A stretch of 64,000 bases of DNA from Alligator mississippiensis (taxonomy: Eukaryota; Chordata; Crocodylia; Alligatoridae). The DNA is taken from positions 39,725,892 to 39,789,891 of the forward strand of contig NC_081835.1 of the NCBI RefSeq assembly GCF_030867095.1, in the 5' to 3' direction. Positions 43,780 to 56,330 of this stretch are shown piece by piece (the stretch's first letter is position 1; each line of letters opens with the position of its first letter). The notes under the pieces are model-generated. The model was not told the origin of the DNA. It saw only the letters and a list, made by a program, of their open reading frames with translations, and did no database searches. Made by a program: the position numbers and the translations under genes.

Positions 43780-44720
43780 AGCACTCGGGGCCATGGCTTT
43801 TGGAGCTCTCCATGGAGCTGGGGGGAACCCCACTGAGTGGATGACACAGTACCATGGGCTAGATCTGGTTTACAGACACCGCAGTCCTTAGGCCCCTGCC
43901 TTGCAGGGTCCCAGGCTCATTTGGGTTGGAGGGCTTAGAATTGGAAGTTGTCAGGTGCTAGGAGAGCTGTATAGCCTTCTACCGATGGTTCCTGTAGGTA
44001 CTCTGGGGTCCCCCCAGGAATTCTATGACTTGTCAACATCTGCCCTAAAAGCCATTTTGTCAATTTTACCTTCCTGCTATGGACCCAGCAGGTGACTTTT
44101 AGAACTGGTCTTGCAAAAAAAGTGAAGATCTTAGGAGGGATGGTGAGAGGCTCTGGGGGGTACCCAAGCCCCTGGGCACCATGGGCAGGGGGTTACTTCA
44201 TTCCCTGAGTACCTGGAAATCCCTTCATTTCCAACCCCGCTCCCCAAATTAATTTTGGATCCAGCAGCTGCAGGGTCAATAGCACAAAGATGAGATTGAC
44301 TTAAATTGCTTCAGAGCAGAGGTTGAAAAGTTGTGGGAGGAAGATAGGGATACATGATATCCAGCCCTTTAGGCACCAGAAGCAACTGGCCAGTTCTTCC
44401 ACCGTATACTTGCCCCAAGTGAGCCTGCGGCCTCACAACCCAGGGTCCATAGCAGGGAAGTGAGACTGACAAAATACCTTCCAATGCAGGTCTTGCAAAA
44501 AAAAAAAAAAAAAGAGGTTTTAGGTAGGCCCTGGAGCACCCAGTCTCTCAAAAACCACAAGCAGGGGTCAATCAGAAGCACCTGAAAACCCCTCCATTAT
44601 TCTCCCACCCTAGACAAGCTTGGGACCCTACAGAGTGAGATCCATTTTTTGTAAAGAGTCCAGGCTTTTTCACCTATGCGGGCTCTGGATTTTGGACCCA
44701 GATGCCTTGTTCCGGGGGGG
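43780..44720. repeat. Inverted-repeat region
   Basis: The block ATTTTGTCAATTTTACC followed by CCTGCTATGGACCC (about 44054-44087) appears in reverse at about 44445-44480 (GGGTCCATAGCAGG, GACTGACAAAAT). Both arms adjoin TCTTGCAAAAAA runs. It is likely a fold-back non-autonomous element, with uncertain ends. Confidence 0.4.
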
Positions 44721-45500
44721 GGGGAGGAATTTATTGATGCACAGTGATAACAGAAAAGAAACAATACAAACAATCGAGCAATTCTATATATCTACCAAAT
44801 CCTAGGGCTGTCATCAGAGTCAAATTACATCTGGCCAGGATGCAGTCTTCACTCTGAGGCTCTCCCTTAGGTGTCAGATGTCGGCAGTCTATAGGTGGGA
44901 TGCTGAGGCCCACACCCCTCCCCACCAGTGGGGTGGATGAGAAGGGCTGGTGGTGTAGCCTCTGCCCATGGTGGCCTCAGGGACCCTTGACGGGGACCCT
45001 CTTGGGGAGGAGGGACCTGGGCGGAGGGATCCTTTGTTACTCCTCTCAAGTCTCTGCTTTTGTGTTCTCCTTCCCTCCTGCTGACTTCATCTGTAGCTAT
45101 CGCTGGTTGGTGTCTCTGTGTTGTTCTCGCACGTCTACATCCTGTGTTAACAATACATTCCAATCCCATCACCCTTCCCAAAATAGTAATTCTAGGCCTC
45201 CCTCTTTGGCCTTGTGCGCAGGTGCCACCTTATCTCATGTTATGGGCAGTGTAGTGCATGTCCTCCTCTGTTATCCAGACTCTGTCCTTGTTAGCCTGTC
45301 TGCTTCCAAGGTTGTGTGAAAGTATGTGACCCAGACTCTTGGAAATCAGTTAACCCCTGCTGTCCATCCTGAACCATTCTAATGCATATACCTATAAGCT
45401 AATTCCCAAAAAGCAAACCTTTAAATACCATTTTCTAAGCCATCAACCTGTTTACCCCTCATCAATTGCACAGATTTTGGTAAAATGTAACAGTATTTGT
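44721..45500 (-). repeat. Possible antisense LTR-like sequence
   Basis: After a G-run at 44715, the minus strand carries GTGCATCAATAAATT, a polyadenylation-like signal, near 44740. It is followed upstream on that strand by about 700 bp of non-coding sequence of LTR-like composition. No inverted termini or target duplication were established. Confidence 0.25.
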
Positions 45501-45639
45501 TATTAAACTTTGGTCTTTTTTAAATCAGTGTTTTTGAGAAGGGGGAACAGAAAACTGCAGTTGTGTACAATGACACCTTCCTCTTAATTGGCATCCAGCC
45601 AATCTGGGTCTTCCTCCTCCTGTAGTGGATGCTAGGGAA

Positions 45640-46249
45640 ACTCTGAGCACTAACTGCTGGAAGACATGATAGTCTGGGTACTCTACCGCTCCCTGGTGGC
45701 GTATGAGCAACAGTGCAAACCCTTGTTGTCCTCATGCGAAGTGGCCAGTGGTGTCCCATGGGGGTCAGTGCTTGGTCCAGTACTTTTCAACATCTTTATC
45801 AATGATTTAGATGTGTGGGTGAAGATCTCACTGGCCAAGTTCACAGATGACAACAAGTTATGGGGAAGTGTAGTCACGCATGAAGATAGGCTAGAGATAC
45901 AGGGCGGATCTAGACAGGCTAGCAAGTTGGGCGCATTGGAACCAGATGAATTTCAGCATTGAGAAATGTAAAGTGCTCCACCTGGAGCGAAGAACCCCCT
46001 ACACACCTGCAGGCTTGGCGGTGCCAAACTGACCAGCACCATGAATGAAAGGGACCTGGGGCAATAATAGACCACAGTATGACTATGAACCGGCAGTGCA
46101 ACGCTGTAGCCAGCAGGGGAAATAATACTCTGGCATGTATCAATCGATGCATCTCCAGCAAAATCAAGGAAGTGATTCTTCTGCTCTACTCAGCATTGGT
46201 GAGACCTCAGCTGGAGAACTGCATCCATTTCTGGGCATTGCACTTTAAC
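45640..46249 (+). mobile_element. CR1 LINE, left part of an interrupted copy
   Basis: The RT C-terminal region includes SGVPWGSVLGPVLFNIFIND and a NERDLG-type block near 46045. It stops at CACTTTAACA (46249), in the middle of the WALHF block. Its continuation is found at about 50190, after another CR1. Confidence 0.85.
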
Positions 46250-48300
46250 AGGCCTTTAAACTAAGATCGCTGCGGGACAGGTGGTCAGTTAACAGTTGTA
46301 GCCCAGGTCATGTCAACCACAGTAGAAATAACTTGGGTAGCCTAAGGGAACCCACTCCTACCATAGCCCTAGGAAAGGTCACAGAACCATCACATAAGGA
46401 AGCCTAGGGCCTCCCATGGCAGACTCAACTGGCTGTACACAAACACCAGGAGCTTGTGACACAAGCAAGAGGAAGGAACTGGCCGTTCTTTTATGTGATA
46501 AAGATTACAATCTCGTAGGGATAATGGAGACCTGGTGGAACTCCACCTATGACTGGTCTGTTGGTATGTACAGGAGGGACCATGTTGGAAAGAGGGGTTG
46601 CGGGGGTAGCTCTCTACATCAAGGATCAGTACATTTCCCTCCAAACTGTGTTCATGAACCATGAAGGATGTCTTGAGACCCTCTGGGTAAAAATATGGGG
46701 AGAGCATGGGGAAGAAGGTATACTCATAGGAGTGTATTAGAGACCTCTTCACCAAGAAGAACTGGACTGTGAATTCAATAAGGAACTGGCTGAGGCCGCA
46801 TGCTCCTGATACATGATCATCAAGGGGGACTTCAGCCTTCCTGACATCTTGTGGGAAGAGCATATGGCCAAATCTGACCAGTTGCGTAGCTTTCTTGCTT
46901 GCATTGGTGGCCTCTACCTAATGCAAGAGGTCTGTGGGCCAACTAGGGGAGATGCACTGCTATATCTGGTTCTGGCCAAAGGGGATGATCTGGTGAGTGA
47001 TCTCAGGATCAAGGGGAAGCTTGGTGACCGCAACCATGAACTGATCACTTTCTATGTCTAACACAGGGTGAGCAAATCCCTCAGTAAAACAGAAATCCTC
47101 AACTTTTTGTGAAGGCTGACTTTCACAAACTTAGGAGATTGGTTAGTCAGGCACTAAAAGGCCTTACCCCCTTAGAAAGGGGAGTCCACGAGGAATAGTT
47201 ATTCCTTAAGAATACAATCCTTGACGCACAAGGGAAATCTATCCCGTCCCACAAAAAATGCAGTCAGCAGGCAGGGAAGCCCCCTTGGCTAAACAGGGAA
47301 CTATTGGACCTCCTGAAACTTAAAAGATGGAAAATGGGAAGCATCACCAAGGAGGACTACTCGGCACTAGCCTGCACATGTAGAGAGTGGTCCAGAAAAG
47401 CCAAGGCAGAAACAGAACTCAAGCTAGCCATGGGAATCAAGGACAACAAAAACCCCTTCTTCAGATATGTGGGAAGTCCGAGAAAGAACAAAGGCAACTT
47501 TGGAGATTAAATGGGACAGCTGAAGACTGATGCCCAAGAAAAGGCCAATCTCCTAAATGATTACTTTGCATCAGTTTTCTACCCACCCAAGGGGGTCACA
47601 CTGTCATACAGGATGCAAAACACCCAAGGAGTGGGAAATTGGTCCACAATTAATGTAGATCAGATGAGGGAACACCTTGAGAAGCTAGACATCCATAAGT
47701 CCGTGGACCCAGACGAAATGCACCCTAGAGTGTTGAAGGAGCTGGCGGACATCATAGCTCACCCTATGGCAAAGATATTTGAAAATTTGTGGTGCTCAGG
47801 AGATGTTCTGGAAGACTGGAAAAGAGCCAACATGGTCCTGATCTTCAAGAAAGAAGGGAAGGAAGATCCAGGGAATTACAGGCCAATCAGTCTGACATCC
47901 ATCCCTGGAAAGATCTTGAAGAAAATCATCAAGGGCTCCATCAGCAACAAGCTAATGGAAGGCAAGCTTTTGAATGCCAGCCAACATGGCTTTGTTACTG
48001 GCAGGTCTTGCCTGACTAACTTTGTCTCCTTCTATGACCAGGTGACACATTGCCTGGACAAGGGAGACGAGGTTGATATCATATATGTGGATTTCAAGAA
48101 AGCCTTTGAGTTGGTCTCCCATGATATTTTTATGTTTAAGCTGGGGAGCTGTGGCCTCAACCATCTCACAGTCCGATGGCTGGGAAACTGGCTCTGGGGT
48201 GGGACCCAAAGAGTACTAGTTGATGGGAGCAAACCAACGTGGCGCAAGGTGACCAGTGGTGTCCCTTAGGGCTCAGTACTCAGGCCAGTATTCTTCACAT
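46250..48300 (+). mobile_element. CR1 LINE, 5' segment of an inserted copy
   Basis: It starts with TTTAAACTAAGATCGC, like the left end of the CR1 at 21650. It includes the endonuclease region (IMETWWNSTYDWSVG at 46522-46566) and the longest preserved CR1 RT frame at 47511-48269, with [40 protein letters not shown] and DIIYVDFKKAFELVSHD. It is cut at 48300 by an LTR with target duplication CACAT and resumes at 49247. It is inactive because of stops and frameshifts. Confidence 0.9.
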
Positions 48301-49241
48301 TGTGGCAGGGCACTGTGTGTGTCTGTCACTTTAAGGGCCTGGAGCTGGCAGCCACCAGGTGCCTGATGAGGGCAGCCATTTTGAGTCAGGGGTTGTCTAT
48401 ATAAACAGGGCAGTTCAGCTGCTGGAGGGCAACAACATTGCTTGGCCGGAGGGCTGCAGATCTACATCTGGAGGTAAGGGAGGAGCTGGAGGGGATGGTC
48501 AGGAGGCTCCTGGTCCTGGGCATGACCTAAAACTGCACCCTGCCAGGAGTGGGTGGCTTGGTGGGGCTCTCAGTGGCGCGGAAGCCCCCAGGAAATGCCA
48601 GGCCAGTTACCACCTCGGTGAAAGGCGGGTCGGGGCACCTTAACCCCTAGCCCCCACCACTGGGTGGGTAACCCCGTTTGTGTGAAGGACCCAGAGGGCA
48701 GACCCCTGGAGAGAGTGAGGGGCTAAAGACTCAACCTGATTGAGAGAGTACCCTTGACTGGCCCATGCTGGGGCCAGGACCAGGACGGTCAAAAGGGTCA
48801 GGGGCCCACCGCGAGGGACACCCAAGAACCAGGGGCCTGGGGTCCCGACTGGCCTGGAGGTGGGCTAGGGCTGGTAGCCAAAGGTCCCGGGGGGACCACA
48901 CCTGAGAGGGGAAAATAGTTTCAGGGAGCTAGGTAGCCTGAATGAAGGCAGGATAGTGGAGGGGTCCTGTTAGGAGGATTCTGGGGGCCCAGTGTGGGGT
49001 CCGGTGACAACGAGAACACCTAGATGCCATCTGCAAGGCTTGGGCTGTGGTGTAGGGGAGGAAAGGAGCCACAGAGAGCGCCCCTTGGCATCAGGGCAGC
49101 AAAATGGGCAGCCTCCTGCTTAATTGACATATATTAATTAATCAATTAACATCGAGGCATGGCAGGTGAGAAGGCGGGTGGTTGGCCCAAGAACAGGTGG
49201 GCGGGCCATGGAGATCGGCCCCGAGTAGACCCCCTGTTACA
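48301..49241 (+). mobile_element. Solo LTR with 5-bp target duplication inside CR1
   Basis: CACAT flanks the insert at 48296-48300 and 49242-49246. The insert starts TGTGGCAGGG and ends CCCTGTTACA, which are inverted termini (TGTRRCAGGG). TATATAAA lies at 48398-48405. It is 941 bp and non-coding. The CR1 reading continues across it once the LTR and one CACAT are removed, which fixes the boundaries to the base. Its ends match those of the LTR at 19128-20492. Confidence 0.88.
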
Positions 49242-50189
49242 CACATCTTCATTAATTATCTGGATTCAGGGATCGGATGTGGACTGGCAAAGTTTGCGGA
49301 TGACACTAAACTATGGCGGTCACACTGGAAGACAGGCTGGGGATACAGGCTGACCTGGACACGCTCACAAGGTGGGTGGACCAAAACCGAATGGTCTTCA
49401 ATGTAGAGAAGTGCAGGGTGCTCCACCTTGAGAGGAAGAACCAGCAGCATACTTGCCGGCTCGGCAGTGCTACGCTCGCTAGCACCATGACTGAAAGAGA
49501 CTTGGGGGTTTTGATCAACCACAGGATGAACATGAGTCACCAATGCAATACCATGGCTGGGAGAGCAAACCAAACACTGGCATGCATCCATCGATGCATC
49601 TCGAGTAAAACCAGGGATGTCATCCTCCCGCTTTACTCGGCCTTAGTGAGGCCACAGCTGGACTGCTGTGCTCCAGTTTTGGACCTCCCACTTCAGAAGG
49701 GACGTGGATAAGCTTGAGAAAGTCCAAAGGAGAGCCATTCATATGATCAAAGGCCAAGATGACAAGCCTTACAAGGAGAGGCTGAGGGACTTGGGACTCT
49801 TCAGCCTGTGGAAGAGAAGGCTCAGGGGGGATTTTGTGGCAGCCTACAAGTATATAAGGGGGGGGGGTGCATTAGGACTTGGGAGAACAGTTGTTTACCA
49901 GGGCTCCCCAAGGGATAACAACATCTAATGGCCACAAACTCCTGAAAGGCTGATTTAGACTGGACAGAAGAAAAAACTTCTTTACAATCCATCTGTCCAG
50001 GGTCTGGAATAGACTCCCCCCAGAGATGGTGAAAGCACCTACTCTGAACTCATTCAAAGGTGTCTGGATGTTTATCTTGCTGGGATCATTTGACCCCAGC
50101 AGACTTCCTGCCTATGGCAGGGGGACTGGACTCAATCTCGTGAGGTCCCTTCCAGCCCCTAATGTCCTTTCATAGATTCATAGACGTAG
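49242..50189 (+). mobile_element. CR1 LINE, 3' segment of the inserted copy
   Basis: It resumes with ATCTTCATTAATTATCTGGA and contains TERDLGVLINHRMNMS, SALVRPQLDCC and [20 protein letters not shown]. It then runs into the CR1 3' tail, ending TTTCATAGATTCATAG near 50189. It has the same orientation and family as 46250-48300. Confidence 0.9.
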
Positions 50190-50660
50190 TAAAACTTGAG
50201 AGAGAGTCCAGAGAGGGGCCACCCATATGATCAGAGACTTGCACGGCAAGCCATACAAGGAAAGGCTGAGGGACTGAGGACTCTTCAGCCTGAAAAAGAG
50301 AAGGCTGAGAGGGGACTCTGGTAGCAGCTTACTGCTACATCAGGGGAATACATCAAGGGCTTGGTGAACAACTGTTTACCAGGCCACCCTTGAGGAAAAC
50401 CAGGAGTAACGCCACAAACTCCTAGAAGACTGTTTCAGGGTCAACATTAGGAAAAACTTCTTCACAGTTAAAGTATCCAGACTGTGGAGTAAGCTCCCTT
50501 CAGAGGTGGTGCATTCGCCTATCCTGGAAATCTTCAAGAGGAGACTGGACAGTCACCTTGCTGGGGTCCCCTGACCTCAGTTGTCTTTCCTGCCTGGTGC
50601 AGGGGGCTGGACCTGAAGATCTTCCAAGGTCCCTTCCAGCCTTACAATCTATGAAAGATG
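50190..50660 (+). mobile_element. CR1 LINE, right part of the interrupted copy
   Basis: It begins inside the CR1 coding region (GTAGTAAAACTTGAGAGAGA, equivalent to the sequence that should follow 46249) and ends with the CR1 terminus TTACAATCTATGAAAG. Its start point matches where the copy at 45640-46249 stops, so the two are one CR1 broken by the CR1 of 46250-50189. Confidence 0.8.
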
Positions 50661-51141
50661 ACCGCTCTACTTGGAACCCTTAGCAGTATGTGTGTGTTTG
50701 GACGCTTCTGTTTGGTACCTGTAATGGAGGCCCTGAACTCTGTTACTGAGAGTAGGCAGCAGAGCTAAGACAGTGTAGAGGGCAGCTTAGAGAAGCTGAC
50801 TGCAGAGCTGTGAGCCTGCTTGTAGGGAGGCAAGCTGCAAAGCAGAAAGCCTGCAGCTTGGTTAATGGGAAACCTCAGGACCTAGTCCTGAGAATCAGAG
50901 AGCAAGTGACTGAAGGGTAATATAAGCCTGACTTCTTGGAGAGAGTCTCAGATTGGTACACATTACGCAAATGAAAGGATCTGGAGAAAGATTAAAGAGA
51001 GGGACCAGTAGGAAACTAAGTAGTTTTATGTTTAGGTTTAAGGAAGTGCGCCCGTCTAGTTTGGTATAGGCATTCTCTAGCAGCCTTGGAGCACACGCCC
51101 AGTTAAGAACTCGGGGCATGTCCCCAAGACTTGGATGTTGG
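50661..51141. other. Unclassified sequence before GC-rich copy B
   Basis: Moderate-GC sequence rich in GCAGAGC/AAGCTG blocks. It is possibly part of a retroelement that includes the GC-rich block. No coding signal is recognised. Confidence 0.3.
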
Positions 51142-52110
51142 GCTGTGTTCCCTCCTGAGGGAGGCCCCGACACTCACCTGCCATGACTTGATCTTCTGTT
51201 CAGTAACTGGATTCTCCCTCACGGAAACTCGCCAACTGGGCGCTGCCCCTTGCAGGCGTTCTTGGGTCTCTGCCTCCCCTATACCCCAGCCATATGCCAG
51301 CCTTCAGGAAGACCAGGTGATGAGTCACTGGCTTGTCTTTTTGGTGTTCGCTCCTGCTCTTGTCCCCTCTTGCCCATCCCTCAGTGTCCTTCTTCTCCCT
51401 GGGTGTTTATGGGGTATGGGACTGGTCCTGCCTCAACCTCCACCTTGGCCCTATTTCTGAGCTGCCAGGTTCGCTGAGGCTGTTTCCACTCTTCTTCTTG
51501 ACCCTTCGGGTCAATTGGGGATGCTTCCCCAGTTCGGGCTCTGAGTGCCCTTCGAGGTACTACTGTAAACCAAGAAAAGAAAGAAAAAGGAGAAAAAGAA
51601 AGGGACAGTAGTGGTTCAGACCACAGCCCACCCCACTCGCATGTCCGGCTCCTGTGGTCGTCAGGATCCCTCGACGCCGTCCTCCTTGGCTCGGCTGTCC
51701 TGCCGAGCCAGGTGTTTACCCTTTTAAGAGAGCTGGGACCCTTTTGTTGGGTCCCCGTCTGGACTCCTGCAGATCCCCTTCTCCAGTGATCCTGCAGCCT
51801 GGGGGGCAGCTTCACCCTCTATCCCTGGTGTAGCTGTTGCCCCCGCCAGCTTTTAAATCTGCCAGTTTTTGATGACGTCATCTGCTGGCGTCACTCCCAG
51901 CTGCAAATAAAAGCAGCTGATGAACTGCGCTCACAGCTCTTCTTGGCACGGCGCGGCTTTTCCTGCCAAAGCCCCCTCCTTACAGCTTTTGGTTTTCTTT
52001 TTTGGGAGCTTACCCCAGCCTCAGGTCTTGCCATGGGAGGGGTTCCCGAGACCTCCGTTTGTGTCCCCTTGGGACAGGAAGCTTTTGCTTGTTTGTAAAG
52101 CAAGGCATGA
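51142..52110. repeat. GC-rich element, copy B
   Basis: The diverged partner of 41672-42620, in the same orientation. It has the shared blocks listed there, plus a TGATGACGTCATCTG palindrome (CRE-like) near 51868 and CAAATAAAAG near 51903. A promoter-like CRE followed by an AATAAA fits an LTR, but TG...CA ends and a target duplication were not found. Confidence 0.5.
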
Positions 52111-54394
52111 GGCAGCTGTAGGGTTTTGGGGAGGTTACTGAGCCTGCCCTGGAAGTGGGTAACACCGTGGAGTTTGCCTGTGGCAGAATTCTATGTGGAG
52201 GTTGCTACAAAAGATCCAGAGAATTCTGCAGAGGCCATTGAAGGGTGCCTAGAGTATTTGCCTGGATACTTTAAGACTGCCTCCCAGCTTTTATTACTTG
52301 TTACAAGGCATGGCAAGAAAGAGGAGAGACATCATTAGGGTACCAGAGAGTGAAGCAGGTCACGGCAGGCTGCCAAGAGACAGTACCCTGCCCAAGCAAA
52401 CCCTAGGCCTGCTAGATTACCCAATTAGTGATGTTCTTGGAACAATTTAGGTGTTATGTCTGTCTGCACCCTGAGAGATTGCATAACGGGTATGCATACT
52501 TTCTTTCTGTTGCTCTTTATCCCAGTCTATAATCCATATTTTAAAGTTTCTTTATGAAGCTTCTGAATATTTTTCTGCTTCTCTACATAAATTTGGGGTT
52601 ATTTGATAATGAAAATCTGGATCATTTTAAAGTAGTTTGTTCTGTTTCGTGACTTGCATTTCATGGCTCAATTAGATACCATCGAGGAGGAGGAAAAAAA
52701 TCTCCTCTTGCAGCTCATGGTACTGTGTCTGTCTCCCCACTGCTCACAGAGAATGTTCTTTTTTTCAAACAATTTTTTTAAAACTATTGAATAGCATCTC
52801 TCAAGGAGCAGGAACAGCTTATCTTCCTTTTTTCTTTGTGTCTTGTAATTAAAGAACATTTGGATGTCACCTTACTAAGGTTTGTATACTTAATATTGCT
52901 ATTGAAGTATTTGCATACTTTGGTGTTCCTTTTTTAAAGGAATAACAGGCTGGCTGTTGTGTGGCTTTCTTTTTGGTTGATATGCTCTTTTTGGAAGTTG
53001 TGGGGTAGCGAAAGAGGTTATTTAAAAATAGCAAAAAAACTAAGATGCTTACTAAAAAAACCTTTCATTTTTGAATAGCGTGCAAATCATTTTAAATCTC
53101 TCTTACTCTATTTACAATTTAAGTAATGCAGAGGGGGTATGGTATTAACTATTCTTCTCCATTACATAACTGGATGACTTCCAGAGGAATCTGTATGTTG
53201 AGGTATTTTAACTGAAAACACTCCTTAGCCTTATTGGATTTATTTTATTTTGTTCTTGACTCAATATTGCATGTTAACACATGCTCTGCTATGTATAGAT
53301 ATTGATTACATACTAACATTTTAATGCATGTTTATAGGTGTTAGTATTTTATAGATATAACATAGTGTATGCATAATATATAACATTACTAAATAGTAGA
53401 TTGTTGTCTATATATAATTATACATAATTATTAATAACCTATTAAGATATCCGTATTATAACAATATGGGCAAATATTAATTATAATAATGATATAACTA
53501 CACTTTACTAATGTAACTTAATAATATGTACATAACTTTTATGAATATAAACACATTTTATCTGAGAGAACATCAGGAATCTTAGATTCCACTCCTTATT
53601 TGTAACAGTTTTAACATTTTTCCATATCTAAAAATGTTTTAATGTTCCTGTTAAGCTGAGAAATTGGTTGATAGTAATTAGCTTTTTTTTTCCGAAAGGT
53701 CATTTACAACATGGCTTAGTAAGTTCTCAATTTATTGCTAGCAACCTGCGTTTAGAACACTCAAGTTCATGCCTTTCTAAAAAATCCTCTTTGGTTGAGA
53801 TTTTTCTGCACTTGCCCTCAGCAGAAAAGGTATTTAAAAATGTTATTGAGACTGTGCAAGGAGGAAGAAATAAGACCTCATAAAGCAATGTGCATGCTAT
53901 ATAACTCCTCCCTCCCCCCACACACACTTCTGCGTATATGCAATTGAAAATTGAAGACTACTAATTTATTTTGTCTTCTCTGACTAAGTCTGATTAAATG
54001 GTCGTCTCCAGATTTTTATGTATACAAAATAAATAAATGGAGTTGGATTAAAATATTTTATGGAAGTTTAGAGAAGGGGTTAGAATTGAAAAGCTATTTA
54101 TGAAATAATTAAAATATATATATTTCTGACTTGGTCCTTCAACAAATTGTATTCATGTTTAACTTTTTACTGTGAGTAGTTCTGTGCATAGTCACAACAC
54201 AGGCATATATAGCATAGATTTAAACTAGATAGGATAGATATCTACCACTATATCACCAATCCTCAGACTTGAGCACAGGCTGTTTGAGTCTACTGGGGAT
54301 TCTGGTACAAATTTTTGTTGCTAGGTAAAGTCTGTGTTGCTGTGTCTTCAGTGTTCTTGTTACTCATGGTAGCTAGATTTAAACAGTTGCTGGT
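52111..54394. other. Intron 8 unique sequence
   Basis: Mostly AT-rich sequence with TATA/ATTATA runs (53250-53560). A 70-codon frame at 52126-52338 is protein-like in part but has no family signature or matching splice pattern. I looked for POC1A exon 9 here and did not find it. Confidence 0.45.
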
Positions 54395-55810
54395 TCTTTC
54401 ATAATCCCTTGCAGCCTAGAATGATTGTCTTCCATGATTGTCTTAGCGGATCTGAAATCGACGGGCTCTCCTGCAATTCTGAATGTGTTTCTTTGTGGGG
54501 TGGGTGGCTCCGGATTCTTGATTCGGTCCATGACATGCTGTTTCTGTCGCTCCTACTCTTCCATCTAGTGTTGTCATCATAAGATTTCAAAATACTGAGA
54601 TCCTTGGGATGGTCCTGGGCAATAGTCTCCAATGAGTTGATGTCAATGTTGCATTTTTTTAAAGTCTGCTTTGAGGATGTCTTTGAAGTACTTTCTTTGC
54701 CTTCCTCTTGAGCGTATGCCTTGCCCAAGCTTGGAGAATAAAACTTGCTTCAGTAGTCTGGAGTTAGACATCTGATGTCAAATGATCATTGCCTTGGTGC
54801 TTGTGGTGTTTGCTTGAGAGAAGATGCTAATGTTGGTGTGTCTATCTTCCTGCTGAATTTGAAGGATCTTCCACAGGTAGCATTGATGGTACTTCTCCAA
54901 CAACTTGAGGGTGTCTCCTGTAAGTTGCCTGCATCTCAGCTGCGTACAGTAAGGTGGGGATCACAAATGCTTGATAAACCATGACCTTGGTTTCAGATCT
55001 GATGTTGTGGTCTTTGAAAACCCATTTCCTCAGGAGTCCAAAGACTGTGCTTACATATTTGAGGTGAAGTATGATTTCTTCATCTATGTCAGCCTTCTGC
55101 AAGAGAGGGCTTCTGAGGTATAGGAAATACTCAATGCTCTCCAGAGTCTCACCATAAATGGGAATTACCAGAGCTGGGGATTGCTCATTAAGAGCTTGTT
55201 GATGGGGGACCTTAGTCTTCTGAATGTTAGGTTCTTGTATGTCTCAGTAAAGATGTTGACAATTTGCCTGGAGATCTGCTTCTGAGTAAGCACAGACTAC
55301 AGCATAATTAGTGTACTGCAACTTGATCATTGACATTGGGGTGAGCTTGGTTTTGGCTCTGAATTAGCTGAGATTAAACAGTTTACTATCCTTTCGGTAA
55401 TTTAGCTCCACCCTGATTGGAAGCTTGTTGGTGGTCAGATGTAGCATTGTGGTAAGGAATACCCAGTAGAGTGTTGGAGTGATGACACAGTCTTGCTTAA
55501 CTCCTGTCTTGACCTCAAAAGGATCTGTGATAGATCCATTACTGAGAACCACTGCTCACATACTGTCATGGAGCAGGCAAAGAATGGTGACAGTCTTCCA
55601 CAGTACTTCTCGGTTGACAGAGTCTAAGGCTTTTGTGAGGTCAGAGATGGCCATGTAGAGAAGTTTGTTGTTCCTGGCATTTCTCCTGCAGCTGGCAAGC
55701 TGTGAAGTCATGTCAGTTATGCCTCTTAGTGCCGTAAACCCACAGTAAGATTCTGAGAGTAGCTCTTCCGCAAGTGGAAGAAGAGTGTTCAGGAGGGTTC
55801 TTGCAATGCT
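54395..55810 (-). mobile_element. RTE-like LINE, 3' segment (split copy)
   Basis: The minus strand encodes the same C-terminal and RT regions as the LINE at 24197-28075: a GRQRKYFKDILKADFKK-like block near 54690-54640, and GVKQDCVITPTLYWVFLTTM near 55510-55450. It ends at GCAATGCT (55803-55810), where a large inverted-repeat element is inserted. The LINE resumes at 60553. Stops and frameshifts are present. Confidence 0.8.
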
Positions 55811-56330
55811 AGTAGTATAAAAGACACCATGCTCATCAACTTGACAGGTGTTCTGCCCCCTTCCGCCATCTTAGGGCCACCATTTCTGAACTGGAAGTCC
55901 TACCCCCAGCCTCCAGTCACGTAGTATGACACCAGAAGGCCCTCCCATGTTCCCCTTATAAGATATGACATCAGAATCCCCACCCCCAGTCACCATTTGC
56001 CTTCCCCTTGACTCTGTTACATGACATGTGACATCAACCCTGCCCTCTGCCCCCTGGTCACATGGCACTTAACATCAGAAACCCTGCCCCCTACCCTGTC
56101 ACATGGTGCATGATATCAGAAAACCTGCCCCTGCCCCTAGTTGCATGGTGTATGACAGGAATCCTGCCTCTGCCTCTGGTCATATGTCCCATGACATCAG
56201 AAGGGCCACCTGTTCAAGCACCTAGAGTCTGGCCCGCATATTGCAAGGCCCACCCTAGACCACATGGTATAGGCATGACCTATCAGGCCCAGACCACCGT
56301 GTTGGCCCAGAATCCACTAAGAATATTTTA

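Noticed and set aside
47511..48269. 252-codon + frame as a host reverse-transcriptase gene
   Set aside because: It is a preserved piece of CR1 RT inside an otherwise degenerate CR1 copy interrupted by an LTR.
52126..52338. 70-codon frame as POC1A exon 9
   Set aside because: It lacks the expected VMVW-type strand, is not bounded by an acceptor in phase 0 at the right place, and lies beside repeat sequence.
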